Of a stretch of 64,000 nucleotides of DNA, positions 1 to 10,045 are shown one piece after another. The stretch lies in the NCBI GenBank assembly GCA_905221615.1, contig CAJNDT010006001.1:322501-386500 (forward strand), written 5' to 3'. The position numbers and the translations under genes are program-made. This stretch comes from Symbiodinium sp. CCMP2592. Taxonomy: Eukaryota > Sar > Dinophyceae > Suessiales > Symbiodiniaceae. The notes below the pieces were generated by a model, which worked only from the letters and a program-made list of their open reading frames with translations, searched no databases and was not told the DNA's origin. Every line of letters starts with the position of its first letter. The first letter of the stretch is position 1.

Positions 1-676
1 ATTGGAGGACCAGGCCTATGTTGCTTCTGCGGTCCTATGGGCATTGCTTCAGACTGCAGAAGTCTGGCTGCTAGGTCAGACAAGCCAGTACACAGACTCA
101 GGTACAGGAGTTGCGAGAGTGATCCGACTCCGACAATACCCTCAATGGCTCGCAGCTTGCGGTAGCGGATACATGCCAGACTGCCCGCTTGCCTTACTGT
201 AGCGCGGCCAATGGCAGCGAATGGCCTCTGTGGTTCGGAAGTATGCCGAGTTGGCGACGACGGTGTTTTGGATCCTTCCCTCGTGTCCCGCAGCAGTAGT
301 CTCCCAGCTTAACATTAAGAAGTCCAGCGCCTTTTCTGCTTCGAAGGATGTATGCAGGCGTGTCCCACATTTGGCCAAGGACAGCCTATGCTTTCCTGCG
401 CTGACCTCAGCCTTGCATGGTATTCGTCCAGCTGACAGTGGAGTCTGCAGGGCCGGAGGGATGCTTGTCAGGACGGAAGCTTCTCTCGCAGCTACTGCTG
501 TCAGCCACCTACAGGACAGGAGGGAAGTCGGGTGTAGACTCCTGACGTGCGCGGAACGTGCTTTCATGGGTGAGACTTGTTTGTCCGGAGGGTCCGCAGA
601 TTGCTGGGACACCTGGAACAGCTACCAATTCTGCTGTGGCAGCGAGCCTCCGAGCAGCTTGGCATAAGTAGTCTGG
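1..676. other. No recognisable gene
   Basis: Mixed-composition DNA with open frames on both strands but no recognisable domain, codon pattern or repeat. The longest frames (142-612 minus, 221-667 plus) overlap each other antisense and look like chance frames. Confidence 0.5.
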
Positions 677-770
677 GTTGTCCTTTGGGATCTTTTTTAA
701 TTTCCCCTACTATTTTGTAGAGAACCATAATTGTAGATAATTTTCAAAGGGCCTAAAGGACAACTTAGTA
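677..770. repeat. Short imperfect inverted-repeat element
   Basis: A GTTGTCCTTTGGG-like arm near 677-690 is matched in inverse orientation by CCTAAAGGACAAC near 757-770. The interior is AT-rich. This looks like a small foldback/MITE-like relic. Just downstream (780-880), AGTCTAGAGTC and GAGTCTAGAC form a second, looser inverted pair around CCCTTATATAGAACCC-type sequence. Boundaries are approximate. Confidence 0.35.
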
Positions 771-880
771 GTCTAAGTAAAGAAGTCTAGAGTCGCCTTG
801 CAAGCCCTCATAGTAGCCCTTATCGAACCCTTATATAGAACCCGTATAGTAGCCCATTAGAGTCTAGACGGTGCTTGCAC

Positions 881-1900
881 GCTGCTGAATGCCAGAGTGC
901 GTCCATCTATCGAACGCATGATACTAGTATCGTGTTGCATAGAGACTTTCCTCTAGTTGTGTTCGTAGTGCTGACATGCAGGTAACCAGCTATTGGACAA
1001 CTGCAGTACATATGTGCGATGGTGCACACCAGGACTCTGCCAGCAAGCGATTTGAAACATCTAGCCTGTGCGTCTTCTTCAGTTGCAGCATCCCTTCCTG
1101 CGAGTGACGGCAGGAGTTTCGTCACTAGCTTGCGACCTTGCTGCAGATGCCCTCATACAGTCGTTGGGCCTCCTTGCAGAGAAGGCTCCCTGACTTTCGG
1201 ATCGATTGTGCGACCTCCCGTGCGGGTGAGACAATGGCTTTGCAGTCGCGGATGCTATAGCTTTCTCATTGCCAGGCACCTGCTTGCCACATGCCACGTT
1301 GCTGTGGATGGGCACTGCTACGATTTACGGCAGCAGAGATGATTTCAAGCTTGGTCCATCCTTCTTGCAAGCTGTTCTGAGATTCTGCGCAGGATAGCCC
1401 TGGGTTGTCAATCTCCTGGCCCGGTCATAGCGGACTGTTGCGGTCGATCATGGAACTCCAGTCTTCGCCACTCTTTCAAGACCCTCCCCTCTCTTGACTC
1501 CTTGGCTGCGAAACACTTAAGTACTTGTAGCAGGGTTAGTTGGTGTATGTCGGTACTACTAACTATCTCCTCAGCCATAGCTCGCGCGTGTGACGACCGA
1601 ATAGAGCACGTAGCTAAGGATCCTGGGATGCACAGACGCGTGAGACGCGAAACGACAAGCTGTCCCCGGCCCGCCGCTTCTTGGCTGCCTCAACAAGTAT
1701 CAACTCTTGTGCGATGGAGGTATCACAGAAAATCCTGAATCCTTCAAAGTTGCACAAAGGATTATAAGGATCCGTGCTCAAAAACTCTCATATCTCTAGA
1801 AGCAGCTTGTTCACAGAGTCGCGATCTGTGGAGGTGTTGCATGGTGCACAGAACGAGCTGCGATGCTGCAGGAGCTCAGTCTTCAAGTCTTCTTACCTTT
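881..1900. other. No recognisable gene
   Basis: No domain, RNA gene or clear repeat was seen. Short frames on both strands (for example 1019-1342 plus and 1079-1315 minus) overlap antisense and carry no family signature. Confidence 0.5.
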
Positions 1901-1904
1901 GGTT

Positions 1905-2060
1905 GGTATCCTTACAAGGGCTCCTTTAAAAGGGGTCTATAAGGGCTACTATAAGGGCTATTATATGGATTTTGTATAGGGGCCTTGGTAGGGAATGGAA
2001 GAATGGTAGTAACAGTAAGTATATAATCGTACCCCACTGCTCCATTCCCTACTATCCAAA
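1905..2060. repeat. Degenerate TATAAGGGC repeats and inverted GGTAGGGAATGG arms
   Basis: 1909-1985 holds several copies of an AAGGGCTNNTATAAGGG-like phrase. Next to it, GGTAGGGAATGG (about 1987-1998) is matched inversely by CCATTCCCTACTA (about 2042-2055), giving a small hairpin-forming element. The CCCTTATAG/AAGGG vocabulary recurs in other small elements of the window (3290-3345, 5097-5490, 9605-9793). Confidence 0.35.
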
Positions 2061-3029
2061 GGTAAGTCTTGGTTTCAGTCAGAAACTTACAGGCCCGTGG
2101 TTTGGGCTCCTGCGAGTCAGGATCCTGATTTTTGAGGTTCTAAAGTAGGACCTCCTATTTTCTGAAAATATTGCGTGATTTGCAGGCGAGCTTTACATGG
2201 TCCTTGCGTGTCTTCGCTGAGCTTTGTGGATTAGTAGCTCTCGTACCCCGTTCTGTTTCAGGAGCTGATGATGTCTGGTGGTTCTTTATCAAAAGCTGTA
2301 TGGGCTGTTAGTCAATCTTGCTATGCGCTTTCCAGATCCGCAATCCCTGCTCTGTTGCCGTGATATACTTCACAGTCCTCCATGCAACCGCCGACGCAGC
2401 CCTCTAGGGGCAGGTTGGGATTGCTGAGGAATGTACTTTCGCATGAACGGCCAGCAAGGGACAAGAATCAAGCAAAGGAATGAAGCGACCCTGCTGCTGC
2501 TGCAGCTGCATGTTTTCAGAGGATTGGAGCAACAAAGACATGAGTCGTCGATGAGGTGTCCGCATAGTATGTCTGTTCGGGATCGGCCCGGCTCAACGAC
2601 TCATGGCTGCCTCGTTGAAGTGTCTGGCATGGTATAGCATAGTATAGTACATTATAGTACGACGGAGTGCAGTATATGTATATACACATATTATAGTTAT
2701 GTTGTTATCTAGTACAACATGGATCAGCCGCAGGCGTGGGATCCACAACGCTTCTTGCCTCACGACGGGCCGAGCGATCTCGAGCATCGGCGTGCTGCCA
2801 GTATGTTGCTTGCACAGACATTGGTGTGGCGCTCATGGTCGTTTTGCAAATTCTGGAAGGTATGATATTATATTGGCATGATGTTATGCTACACTATACT
2901 TTATTAGTTTTGCTATATTATGACGTCGCTTGGCTCTTCCAGCCCCTGAGGTTCCGGCATTGGCTGCAGCACTGCAGCTTGTCGAGCAAACTTTGTCTTG
3001 CTTTCATTCCTGCAGCCAAAAACCATTAC
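2061..3029. other. No recognisable gene; AT-rich patch
   Basis: No supportable gene. 2630-2710 is an AT-rich run of TATAGTA/TATATA-type sequence. The short frames over the stretch have no recognisable features. Confidence 0.45.
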
Positions 3030-3130
3030 CATAAGCACTAAAACCCTAACACCCTTGAACACTCCAACCCTGAAGCGCTAAACCCTTAGACCCTAAACAT
3101 TGAATCCTTGAACCCTTGAGCCCTAAGCTT
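3030..3130 (-). repeat. Degenerate telomere-like (CCCTAAA)n island
   Basis: A run of CCCTAA, CCCTTGAA, CCCTGAAG, CTAAACCC and CCCTTAGA variants, clearly derived from the CCCTAAA telomere-type heptamer but too degenerate to be an active telomere. Similar islands lie at 4847-4918, 8148-8190, 8625-8735, 11948-11990 and 61688-61765. Confidence 0.6.
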
Positions 3131-3143
3131 TCACCTGGGCCCA

Positions 3144-3366
3144 CTACTTAAAGGATCATGGGACTCAGTAACTAGGGTTATAATTAGGGAAACTATACTT
3201 AAAACCCCCAATGAAGGTACTTATAAGCTTACTTACTATGTCCCATGATCCTCCCAAGTAGACCCTAAAACCTGAACCTTGTAGATCCCTGTAAGGAGCC
3301 CTAAAGATCCCTTTAAGGAGCCCTTTAAGGAACCTTACTTACTAAGTCCCATGATCCTCCAAGTAC
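3144..3366. repeat. Foldback element with GGATCATGGGAC arms
   Basis: TACTTAAAGGATCATGGGACTC at about 3147-3168 is matched inversely by TGTCCCATGATCCTCCCAAGTA at about 3238-3260. The same right arm recurs at about 3342-3365. The interior carries AGATCCCTTTAAGGAGCCC-type palindromes. A further isolated arm (TACTTGAAGGATCATGGGAC) occurs near 6259-6279, which suggests a dispersed family. Confidence 0.5.
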
Positions 3367-3429
3367 TTTTCCCGTTGAAGGCCGCGCCTTGCAGCAGGAG
3401 CGCTTGCGCGAGTTCCGGCCGCTGCTCAA

Positions 3430-3535
3430 GGTGCCTCAATCAGGGGTTTTAGGGTTTGGGGGTTTACAGGTTCGGGGGTGTTTTGCGGTTTACGGATTTT
3501 TGGGGTTTGGGGTTTTGGTTTAGGGGCTTGGTTGA
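3430..3535 (+). repeat. Degenerate TTTAGGG/TTTGGGG-like island
   Basis: GGGGTTTTAGGGTTTGGGGGTTTA and further TTTGGGGTTTTGG variants: G-rich-strand telomere-like low-complexity sequence. Confidence 0.45.
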
Positions 3536-4030
3536 AGTCACTCTGCGAAGCATGGGGTCTAGGCATAGCCTAGCTTTACACGGCAACTCGGGTGATCGTT
3601 TGGCGGTGTCGTAAGTTTTTGTGGTCAGCGCACTCGATCTTGCTTCGGGAGGTTCGGACTGGTAGCACTTCGCGGCTTGCCCGGCAGGAGCACTTGCTGA
3701 ACTCCATCCACAGTGATTGGCCAGCCGGCACCGCAGACGGCAAGGCTTCACAACCAAGGAACGATTGCTAGCTTTCCCAGTGCTGCCTGATTTTGTGGTG
3801 TCCAGCAGGTGGGATTATTAGTGGCCGTGGCCGGGCCTGTTGCCGACGAAATGGCGGACTTCATCCGGTGACCCAGCAGCAGGAGACCAACAAAAACACA
3901 AAGTCGACTAGGCTGAATGTTTGCTACTGATGTTCTGCCATCGCGAGAGAGTGTCACAATGTGTTACTTTTTTGGTACTGGGCATCATGCCATTGCCGGA
4001 ACTTACCATAGTAGTATTATAGTTATCTAT
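3536..4030. other. No recognisable gene
   Basis: Normal-complexity DNA without a supportable gene. The frame at 3464-3757 (minus) partly reads the low-complexity telomere-like sequence next to it. Confidence 0.45.
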
Positions 4031-4132
4031 ACTACTCTTTTGGGAACTATAGTAATATAATCACCTATTATACTATACTACTCTTTTGGGAACTATAGTA
4101 ATATAAACACCTATTATACTATTTTGGGAACT
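4031..4132. repeat. 46-bp tandem repeat, about 2.2 copies
   Basis: A unit starting ACTACTCTTTTGGGAACTAT at 4031 repeats at 4077 and in part near 4120 (TTTTGGGAAC). The two full units differ at about one base. Confidence 0.65.
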
Positions 4133-4270
4133 TTCCCATCCGGATGGGCTTCGTTGGGACCTCCGCATTTGTCGCAGGTGGTGGAAGTGCTATGCCGACC
4201 GCCACGGATACCTCTTTCTGCAAGACGATGAGGAGCCGGAGGACTTGGTGAGGGCCCCAGTGCAGCCTGC

Positions 4271-4368
4271 AAGTAATAGTAATAATAATAGTAATAATAA
4301 TAATAATAGTAATAATAATAGAAATTATAGTAACGCCAGCAATAACAGTAATAGTAGTAATAATAGTG
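4271..4368. repeat. AAT/AGT trinucleotide microsatellite
   Basis: An imperfect run of AGTAAT and AATAAT triplets. It yields poly-Asn, poly-Tyr and poly-Leu frames that should not be called as genes. Confidence 0.85.
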
Positions 4369-5094
4369 AGCCACTTGAAGAACTGCAGCTGCTAAATTTG
4401 AATGGAAGAACAGAGAACGCCGGAAGCACGCAGTCTACTCCAATTGTGTCTCCTGTCTGTCTTCGGGGCTGTAGTACTCGTTTCTCGCTCGAGGTTCCCC
4501 CAGCTTTTGGACAGCTGCTGGAAGCGACTGCAGTGCGTGGTGTGGACAGGACGGAGTCTTCGTGAAGTGGGATTTGCTGAGGATCCAATCCCGTAGTCTT
4601 TACCCCCCGCTGGATTGCAGCAGACGACTCTTTAGTCCCTTCAGAACGCGGACATGGTCTTCCCGGCTGGCGTTTTTAGCAGAAGAGTACTTGAGTAGAT
4701 AATATGATTCTCGAGCATATTTCATGGGCGACAGAGCAGCTCTGATCCGATTTTGCACCGCAGGCTAAGCCTCAACACCCTGAAACGGCACTTGGGCCGC
4801 ACTGGGCATTGCTTGGTACTTCATGCAAGTTCACCAAGTTGAGCGGACCCTAAACCCGAAGCCCATCTCAACCCCAAACCCATCTAAACCCTAAATCTAT
4901 CTAAGCCTATCTGAGCCCCAAAATGGCAGATCTCTCAGGCAAGTCTCTCGATACGCCTGGCTGAAGTGGCTTTCAGCAAAGCGGCATCTTCACGAAGCTG
5001 GGTTCTTGTTAACGAACGTAATTTAAGTTACCATAATAGGCATCTATAGTAAACACTGTGGTTTGATTCTTATGGTAACGTAAACTAAATGCCT
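4369..5094. other. No recognisable gene; telomere-like patch at 4847-4918
   Basis: 4369-4845 has no identifiable gene. 4847-4918 is a degenerate CCCTAAACCC/CCATCTAAACCC island. The remainder is normal-complexity sequence. Confidence 0.45.
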
Positions 5095-5490
5095 ACACCC
5101 TTAAACCTTTATAGATCCCCTAAAGGAGCCCTTATACATTGGCCCAGGGAGGTTTCCGTATTATGGTGACTTGAATTATGTCCCTAAACCCTTATAGAAC
5201 CCTTAAAGGAAGCCTTATTCTGGTACCTTAACTTAAATCCCTAAGCCCTTATAGAACCCTTAAAGGAACCCTTGTTATGGCAACTTAACATAAATCACTA
5301 AACCCTTTCAGATCCCTGAAAGGAAGCCTTATTCTGGTAGATTAAGTCCCTGAGCCCTTAAGGGAACCCTTCTTATGGTACCTTAAAGTAAATCCCAAAA
5401 CAAGAGCCAAGGAAGTGGATTATATCCCTCAACCCTTATAGAACCCTTAAGGGAACCCTTATTATGGCACCTTAAAGGAAATCCCAAAAC
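5095..5490. repeat. Degenerate tandem array of CCCTTATAGAACCCTTAAAGG units
   Basis: At least five imperfect units of about 60-90 bp, each with CCCTTATAGAACCCTTAA followed by GGAACCCTTATTATGG and CACCTTAA-like sequence. Each unit contains small palindromes (CCTTAAAGG type). The AAATCCCAAAACAAGAGCC phrase occurs twice (about 5391 and 5479). Confidence 0.55.
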
Positions 5491-5582
5491 AAGAGCCGAG
5501 GAAGTGGATTGGCTTTTGCTGGTGGACCCGGCTCCTCGGCAGCCTCGGGGTGTCTGCGACGTAAATGGCTGCGTTGGCAAAA

Positions 5583-5692
5583 GGGGGTTTCCGAGAACTA
5601 GGGGGTGGCTTATTTTGGGGTCCCTATAATCAGGATCCTACTATGTAGAGTACTGAGTACTATATTAGGGTCCCCTATTTTCGGAAACTCCC
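5583..5692. mobile_element. MITE-like element with GGGGGTTTCCGA arms
   Basis: GGGGGTTTCCGAGAACTAGGGG at 5583-5604 is matched inversely by CCCCTATTTTCGGAAACTCCC at 5672-5692, with a few mismatches and one gap. The interior is AT-rich with TAGTACTC motifs. About 110 bp is typical of a non-autonomous foldback element. No clear target duplication was seen. Confidence 0.5.
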
Positions 5693-5828
5693 GTATGAAG
5701 ATTAGTATAATATGATAGGCGATTAAGATGAGATACTTGCATATAGTATCACTTAATGTAGAATCTTAATCTAATATGATATGCTAGAATATAGGCAAAA
5801 AGTCAAGAAGAGAGATACTTGCACATAG

Positions 5829-5998
5829 TAGATTTGAATGAGCTGCCTGAGGACATGTATCCGACTCCGGGTTGTGGCATGGATGTGCCCGTGGTCGAAA
5901 CGTACGAGAAGATTTGCAGCGGTACGTCCGCCTGCAGCGTGATCTCCAACGATATGTGGCCACGAGATTGGGCCGCGATTGAAAAGGAGAGGCGCCAG
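5829..5998 (+). CDS. Candidate exon of an unidentified gene
   Basis: After ..CACATAG, an open frame reads D-L-N-E-L-P-E-D-M-Y-P-T-P-G-C-G-M-D-V and continues with a mixed, natural-looking composition to ..KERRQ. It stops at an AG|GTGGGAGG donor-like site at 5998/5999. The next candidate exon (6101-6216) follows a GCAG acceptor-like site, and the two join in phase. No family is recognised. Exon status is inferred from composition and splice-like borders only. Confidence 0.3.
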
Positions 5999-6100
5999 GT
6001 GGGAGGCGGCTATCTTTCTGGTGGTCAGGACCTGCAGAATGGCAGTTTTCGTCGTGCGAGGGAGTTTAGACTGCAGTGAGCTTGTCCGTGCACTCCGCAG

Positions 6101-6216
6101 GACAAAAATGCCGGGTTCACCATGATCCGGAACGACCAGTGGCTTGGCTGCACGATCTGCCATGCAGCATGCGCAGCGCAAGATGCGTGCCTGGGAATTT
6201 GGTCTTCAGAACTCGG
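6101..6216 (+). CDS. Candidate exon, cysteine-rich, in phase with the previous one
   Basis: Preceded by CACTCCGCAG, the frame reads D-K-N-A-G-F-T-M-I-R-N-D-Q-W-L-G-C-T-I-C and continues with C-H-A-A-C. It ends near a GG|GTGTTCC donor-like site. C-x2-C-H-x2-C suggests a small metal-binding segment. A 102-nt intron-like gap separates it from 5829-5998. The gene is unidentified and the call is tentative. Confidence 0.3.
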
Positions 6217-7744
6217 GTGTTCCGGCACAGACGCAGATTGCGCGCCATCAGACTACTTACTTGAAGGATCATGGGACTCGGCATACGACGAGCCCAAACC
6301 TACCACACAAATCAAACTGAGCTTCAGGGCGGCAGCCCATTTCGGACAGGTCGGGCATCTCCCCAACCTCAAACTCCGTCACGCAGTGGCGCAAGGGTGC
6401 TCCTGAAGCAACACAAGAACAAGAGGATGATGCTGGTGAGAAGACATCGCACCGCTCCACTCACACGGGAAACGCTCAGACGCTTGATGGGGCCAAACTC
6501 CACGACCCCCTTGAGTGACGCGCAGCATGCTGCACGCGACACTTTGATTCCAGCGCTGTTGCTTGGAGCATGTGCCCCCACTCGAGGCTGCACTGAGTTC
6601 CGGTTCCGGCTTCATACTCTGAGGTTGGGACATCTCTTCTTGGACCTCGTGCTGGCGGGGCTGTAGGGAAGCTTTCGTACCAGTTTCTGTGTCACTCGTC
6701 TGACCAGGAGCGGAGGTCGTGGTTTGGGCTCGGAATGCCTGACCAGGCGCATCGGTCTCTTAATCAGATGCAACTGTGTTTCCATCTGGCCGCTGCAGTG
6801 TGCTAACGGTGGCGTGCGTTGCCGGCATCAGCGACAGCAGGATGCAGCCGGGGAAGCGCTGCTGGAGCTTATCTCCCTGGAAAACTCTTTATCCGGCAAA
6901 CCGCTCTACGCCGCTTGGCTCATTCTGGATTTTAACACAGTTTCATGAGAGTGCCACCGACATGCATCTGCAAGACAAACACCTGGATGCGAGGACAATG
7001 GCTGCATGGTCAACATGTTTTTGGCCGATGCCTTACAGCATTGCGTGCATCCTGCAAGACACGAAGGACGATTATAGTAAGGTATAGCAAAGTATATTGT
7101 AGTGTACTGCAATGGGCTAGACTGTAAGATCACTGTAAGTGTCAGTGCATTGTGTATTACAGTAGATTGTCGTGTCACACAAGACCAGGTCACCTGCCCG
7201 ATTCTGCGTTCAGGGTGCATGTTCATGTTATGTTGTCCATTCCGGTTCTTTGCTGCTGTGATTGATGCAAGCGTCACCATGCTGAGACACCTGCAAGCTC
7301 GCTGCTGCTGCAACTGGCCTGCACTATTCCACGATGCTTTCTTCGATAGTTGGCCTTGTGCTCTTGTTGTCCAAGGCCGCTGCTCGCAGCTTCTTGTGTA
7401 GAGCTTCTCTGCCGTTTCCGCATCTGAATCTGGTCTAAGGCCAAATGGGGATTCCGTGTCCAGCTACCGCCCGGCCGACTACGGAATGTGCAGCTTGGAC
7501 CGTGGAAACCATGGCAGCGGCTGAGAGCAAAAGTTTCAACTCTGTACCTACAGGGCTATCCTCTACTCCTTTTTTCGGGGGCACCTGCTTTGCCGCATAT
7601 CAGATCCTAACCATAAAGCAGTCCATCCATGCTCGCAGTCTAAGGCTGGCTGCGCCTTTCCGTTGAAGTGGCAGGAGCTGTATCATGTTTGTTCCGGGGG
7701 CTGCCTGTGGCCGCCCCATCTTCCTCCGAACGATCTTGTGTTGT
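6217..7744. other. No recognisable gene; isolated foldback arm near 6259-6279
   Basis: No supportable gene or RNA. One arm of the GGATCATGGGAC foldback family lies at 6259-6279. 7075-7170 is enriched in TATAGTA/GTATAG words. Confidence 0.4.
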
Positions 7745-8032
7745 CGAGAACTGGTTCGAGTAGAGTTAGAATCCAGTTAGAAGATTCGGATGCTACTGCT
7801 AGGGCCCTGCACCAGATGGTCGTGCAAAGTCTTCAGTTGGATGGATCGAGGGTTTGTCTGTGGGGTTTCTGGAGACATACACGTTGCTGACGGAGGACCA
7901 GTCGGACATCGGCAATCAGCTGTGGTTGGATTTACGAACCCGTTGCTTGCGAATCTGCAGCTTGCCACGCAATTCGGAGTACAGGGAATACTACCCATTA
8001 CATCTTATGCATGGGGGTCTTGGCAACAATTA
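7745..8032 (+). CDS. Candidate coding stretch, frame changes near 7850
   Basis: One frame reads an acidic/helical segment (..L-E-D-S-D-A-T-A-R-A-L-H-Q-M-V-V-Q-S-L-Q) up to about 7849. From about 7868 a different frame reads L-E-T-Y-T-L-L-T-E-D-Q-S-D-I-G-N-Q-L-W and stays open to about 8032. This could be two exons or a decayed gene. No family was recognised. Confidence 0.2.
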
Positions 8033-8147
8033 AAGGTTTTGGTAGCTGGCCTCTTAAACGAGACATATGCTCCTCCCTCGACTCCTCCCTCCACCAGAAC
8101 CAGCTACTGCGCGGGGACATGACAATCTGGGATCTAACAAGGCTCCC

Positions 8148-8190
8148 ATGGCTAAACCCTAAACCCCTAAACCCTAAACCTCAGGATCCT
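8148..8190 (-). repeat. (CCCTAAA)n telomere-like island
   Basis: CTAAACCCTAAACCCCTAAA followed by further CCCTAAACC copies: a short interstitial telomere-type repeat just before the next inverted-repeat element. Confidence 0.7.
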
Positions 8191-8213
8191 GGAACCTGAC
8201 TGGTTGGGAGTAA

Positions 8214-8322
8214 TGTGGGAACCTGATGAAAAAACCCTGGGCCCTATAACCCCCAATACATTCATTATGATTCTTATAAGGAACCCTAGTAAGGCCCAAG
8301 GTTTCTTCATCATGTTCCTACA
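8214..8322. mobile_element. MITE-like element with 30-bp terminal inverted repeats
   Basis: The left arm 8214-8243 begins TGTGGGAACCTGATGAAAAA. The right arm 8293-8322 is its inverse with about four mismatches (GGCCCAAGGTTTCTTCATCA..). The 49-bp centre is AT-rich and includes CCTATAACCCC and TTATAAGGAACCC words shared with other small elements here. Target duplication is unclear. Confidence 0.6.
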
Positions 8323-8600
8323 CTAGGTTCACAGTGGAAGCATCTCTGGTTCTGGATTCTGTCAGCACCAGAACGGGATGACGACGGCCACACTTTTTCA
8401 TACCACACCACCACTGGTGTCTCAGATGATCACGGCGTGCATTGTGCCGTATTCATGCTGCCGTCGATCGTGGCTGTTGCATGCATTTGCCAAGGAATGT
8501 GAATCCAATATTTTCGCAGCTGCTTGGCAGCTTTCATGGCTATGTTGGTTTGCCGAGCACCACCTCCTCTCTATCGTGGTGAGGCCCGCAATTCCTAAAA
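8323..8600. other. No recognisable gene
   Basis: Normal-complexity sequence with short antisense-overlapping frames and no identifiable feature. Confidence 0.4.
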
Positions 8601-8960
8601 CCATGTAACCCGAAACCTTGAAACCCCAAACCGCAGAAGCCTGAACCAGTTGCACACCTGTGTCCTTAACCCCTAAACCCTCAAACCCTGAAGCCCTAAA
8701 CCCTTACATCCTCCAAACCCTTAGACCCCCAATGCCAAGGATCTGGCAAGTGCCACCGGGTGGCTGGAGCAGTCGACCTTCGGGCCCCGCCAAGGCCTCG
8801 TTGTGGAGTTTAGGGCTTCGGGCTTTAGCGTTGAATCCAGGGCCTTTAGGAGTCGAGAAGGGTCTTGCGGTACATGGAAGATACACTCTTCTGTATCGGG
8901 CACGAACAGTTTTAAGGGTTTTAGGATTTGGGCTTTGAGGGTTTCAGGGTTTGTGGCAAG
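8601..8960. repeat. Degenerate telomere-like islands, C-rich then G-rich
   Basis: 8605-8735 carries CCCTAAACCC, CCTTGAAACCCC and similar heptamer variants. 8805-8960 carries the opposite orientation (GTTTAGGGCTT, GGGTTTTAGGATTTGGG, GAGGGTTTCAGGGTTTG). The pair may be an old inverted arrangement of interstitial repeats. Confidence 0.45.
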
Positions 8961-9341
8961 CTCTTGGCGGAATGCCTGCAGGCACCCCGGAGCGCCAACG
9001 ATGCCACCATGGTGTTCCTGCATTTCGCTGGGGTGGGCGAGGCAGGAGAGGGTTCGTAATAATTTGAATAGTATTGTTAAGTACTGTTGTCATTAACTAT
9101 TCTTAAAATGTAATTGAAATGCCCTCTTGGGCAAGAGGGTTGTAAGCTTTCAGGTTCCCAGTTCATTGCTCTTCTGCGCATGGTTCTCCAGATCGCCTGC
9201 CTCGCATATGCTGCGGACACCCACCCACTGCATATCACTGCATCTCTGCTCCTGCATAATCAGCAGCCTCGCGATTCAGATGTTGTTGTGGATTCCTGAT
9301 TATGCATATTCAAATTACTACAAAAACAAGTACAAATACAC

Positions 9342-9371
9342 GTATGTATGTATGTATGTATATATATACAC

Positions 9372-9402
<31 letters not shown>

Positions 9403-9417
9403 TTTACACACATATGT
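9342..9417. repeat. TATG/CATA microsatellite
   Basis: Two (GTAT)n runs flank a TATATATACACATA centre. The Tyr/Val/Cys/Met-rich frames across it are repeat translations, not genes. Confidence 0.85.
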
Positions 9418-9430
9418 ATTCCCCGTCCAG

Positions 9431-9595
9431 CGAGGCGAAACAAAGCCTGATGGAGTGGTTCGCGCTCGCCTACTACGGGCTTCGCCCCAATGCAAGTTGC
9501 AGCGAGTTGCAGGCTGTGTCATTCTCTGTCTCAGATTCTGTTGCTGGCAGTTACGAAGCCCCGAAATCGTTACCTCAAGTCTCGAACGCGCCTTT
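9431..9595 (+). CDS. Candidate exon, unidentified
   Basis: After a CCCCGTCCAG acceptor-like site the frame reads E-A-K-Q-S-L-M-E-W-F-A-L-A-Y-Y-G-L-R-P-N with natural composition and stays open for about 165 nt. There is no domain match and the 3' border is uncertain. Confidence 0.22.
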
Positions 9596-9604
9596 GATGA
9601 GTTA

Positions 9605-9793
9605 CTATAGGGGCCCAAATAACTACCAATACTATTTTATATAAGGGTTCTTCTATAATGATAGCATAATATACCCCAAAACCCTATTGTAATTACTAAG
9701 GCCCTTATATGATAGAACCCTACTATAGATCCCTTCTGCGGTTTAGAGGACCCTTCAAAGGAACCCTATTGTAATTATTAAGGCCCCTAAATC
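9605..9793. repeat. Direct-repeat element built on AACCCTATTGTAATTACTAAGG
   Basis: AACCCTATTGTAATTANTAA followed by GGCCC occurs twice (about 9679 and 9763). The outer sequence TAGGGGCCCAAATAACTAC is weakly inverse to the right end. CCCTTATATGATAGAACCC words link it to the other small elements. Confidence 0.4.
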
Positions 9794-9904
9794 ACCTGCT
9801 GCCTTGGAGGAGGTTTCTGCACGGCCTCGGCGGAAGCACCAGCCGCGCTGTGCCGTGCAGAGACTTTCACAGAGACCTCCAAGACATGCTGGGTTCTCTG
9901 CTTG

Positions 9905-10045
9905 CAATAATATCTTATAATGTATTGTTAACAGACTATAACTACTATAATATACCTACTCTAGTATGTTATAATATAACTACGATAATATAACTACTAT
10001 AGTATGCAATAATGTACTTTTAACATACTGTAATATACTATATTC
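9905..10045. repeat. AT-rich degenerate TATAATATACTA repeats
   Basis: Repeated ATAACTACTATAATATA and TACTGTAATATAC words form a low-complexity AT-rich tract. Confidence 0.5.

Noticed and set aside
4114-4588. Poly-Tyr, poly-Asn and poly-Leu frames
   Set aside because: They are translations of the AAT/AGT microsatellite on both strands.
5095-5490. CRISPR-like array
   Set aside because: Units are degenerate, adjacent without unique spacers of constant length, and the genome context is eukaryotic.
9302-9450. Tyr/Val/Cys/Met-rich frames
   Set aside because: They are translations of the GTAT microsatellite.
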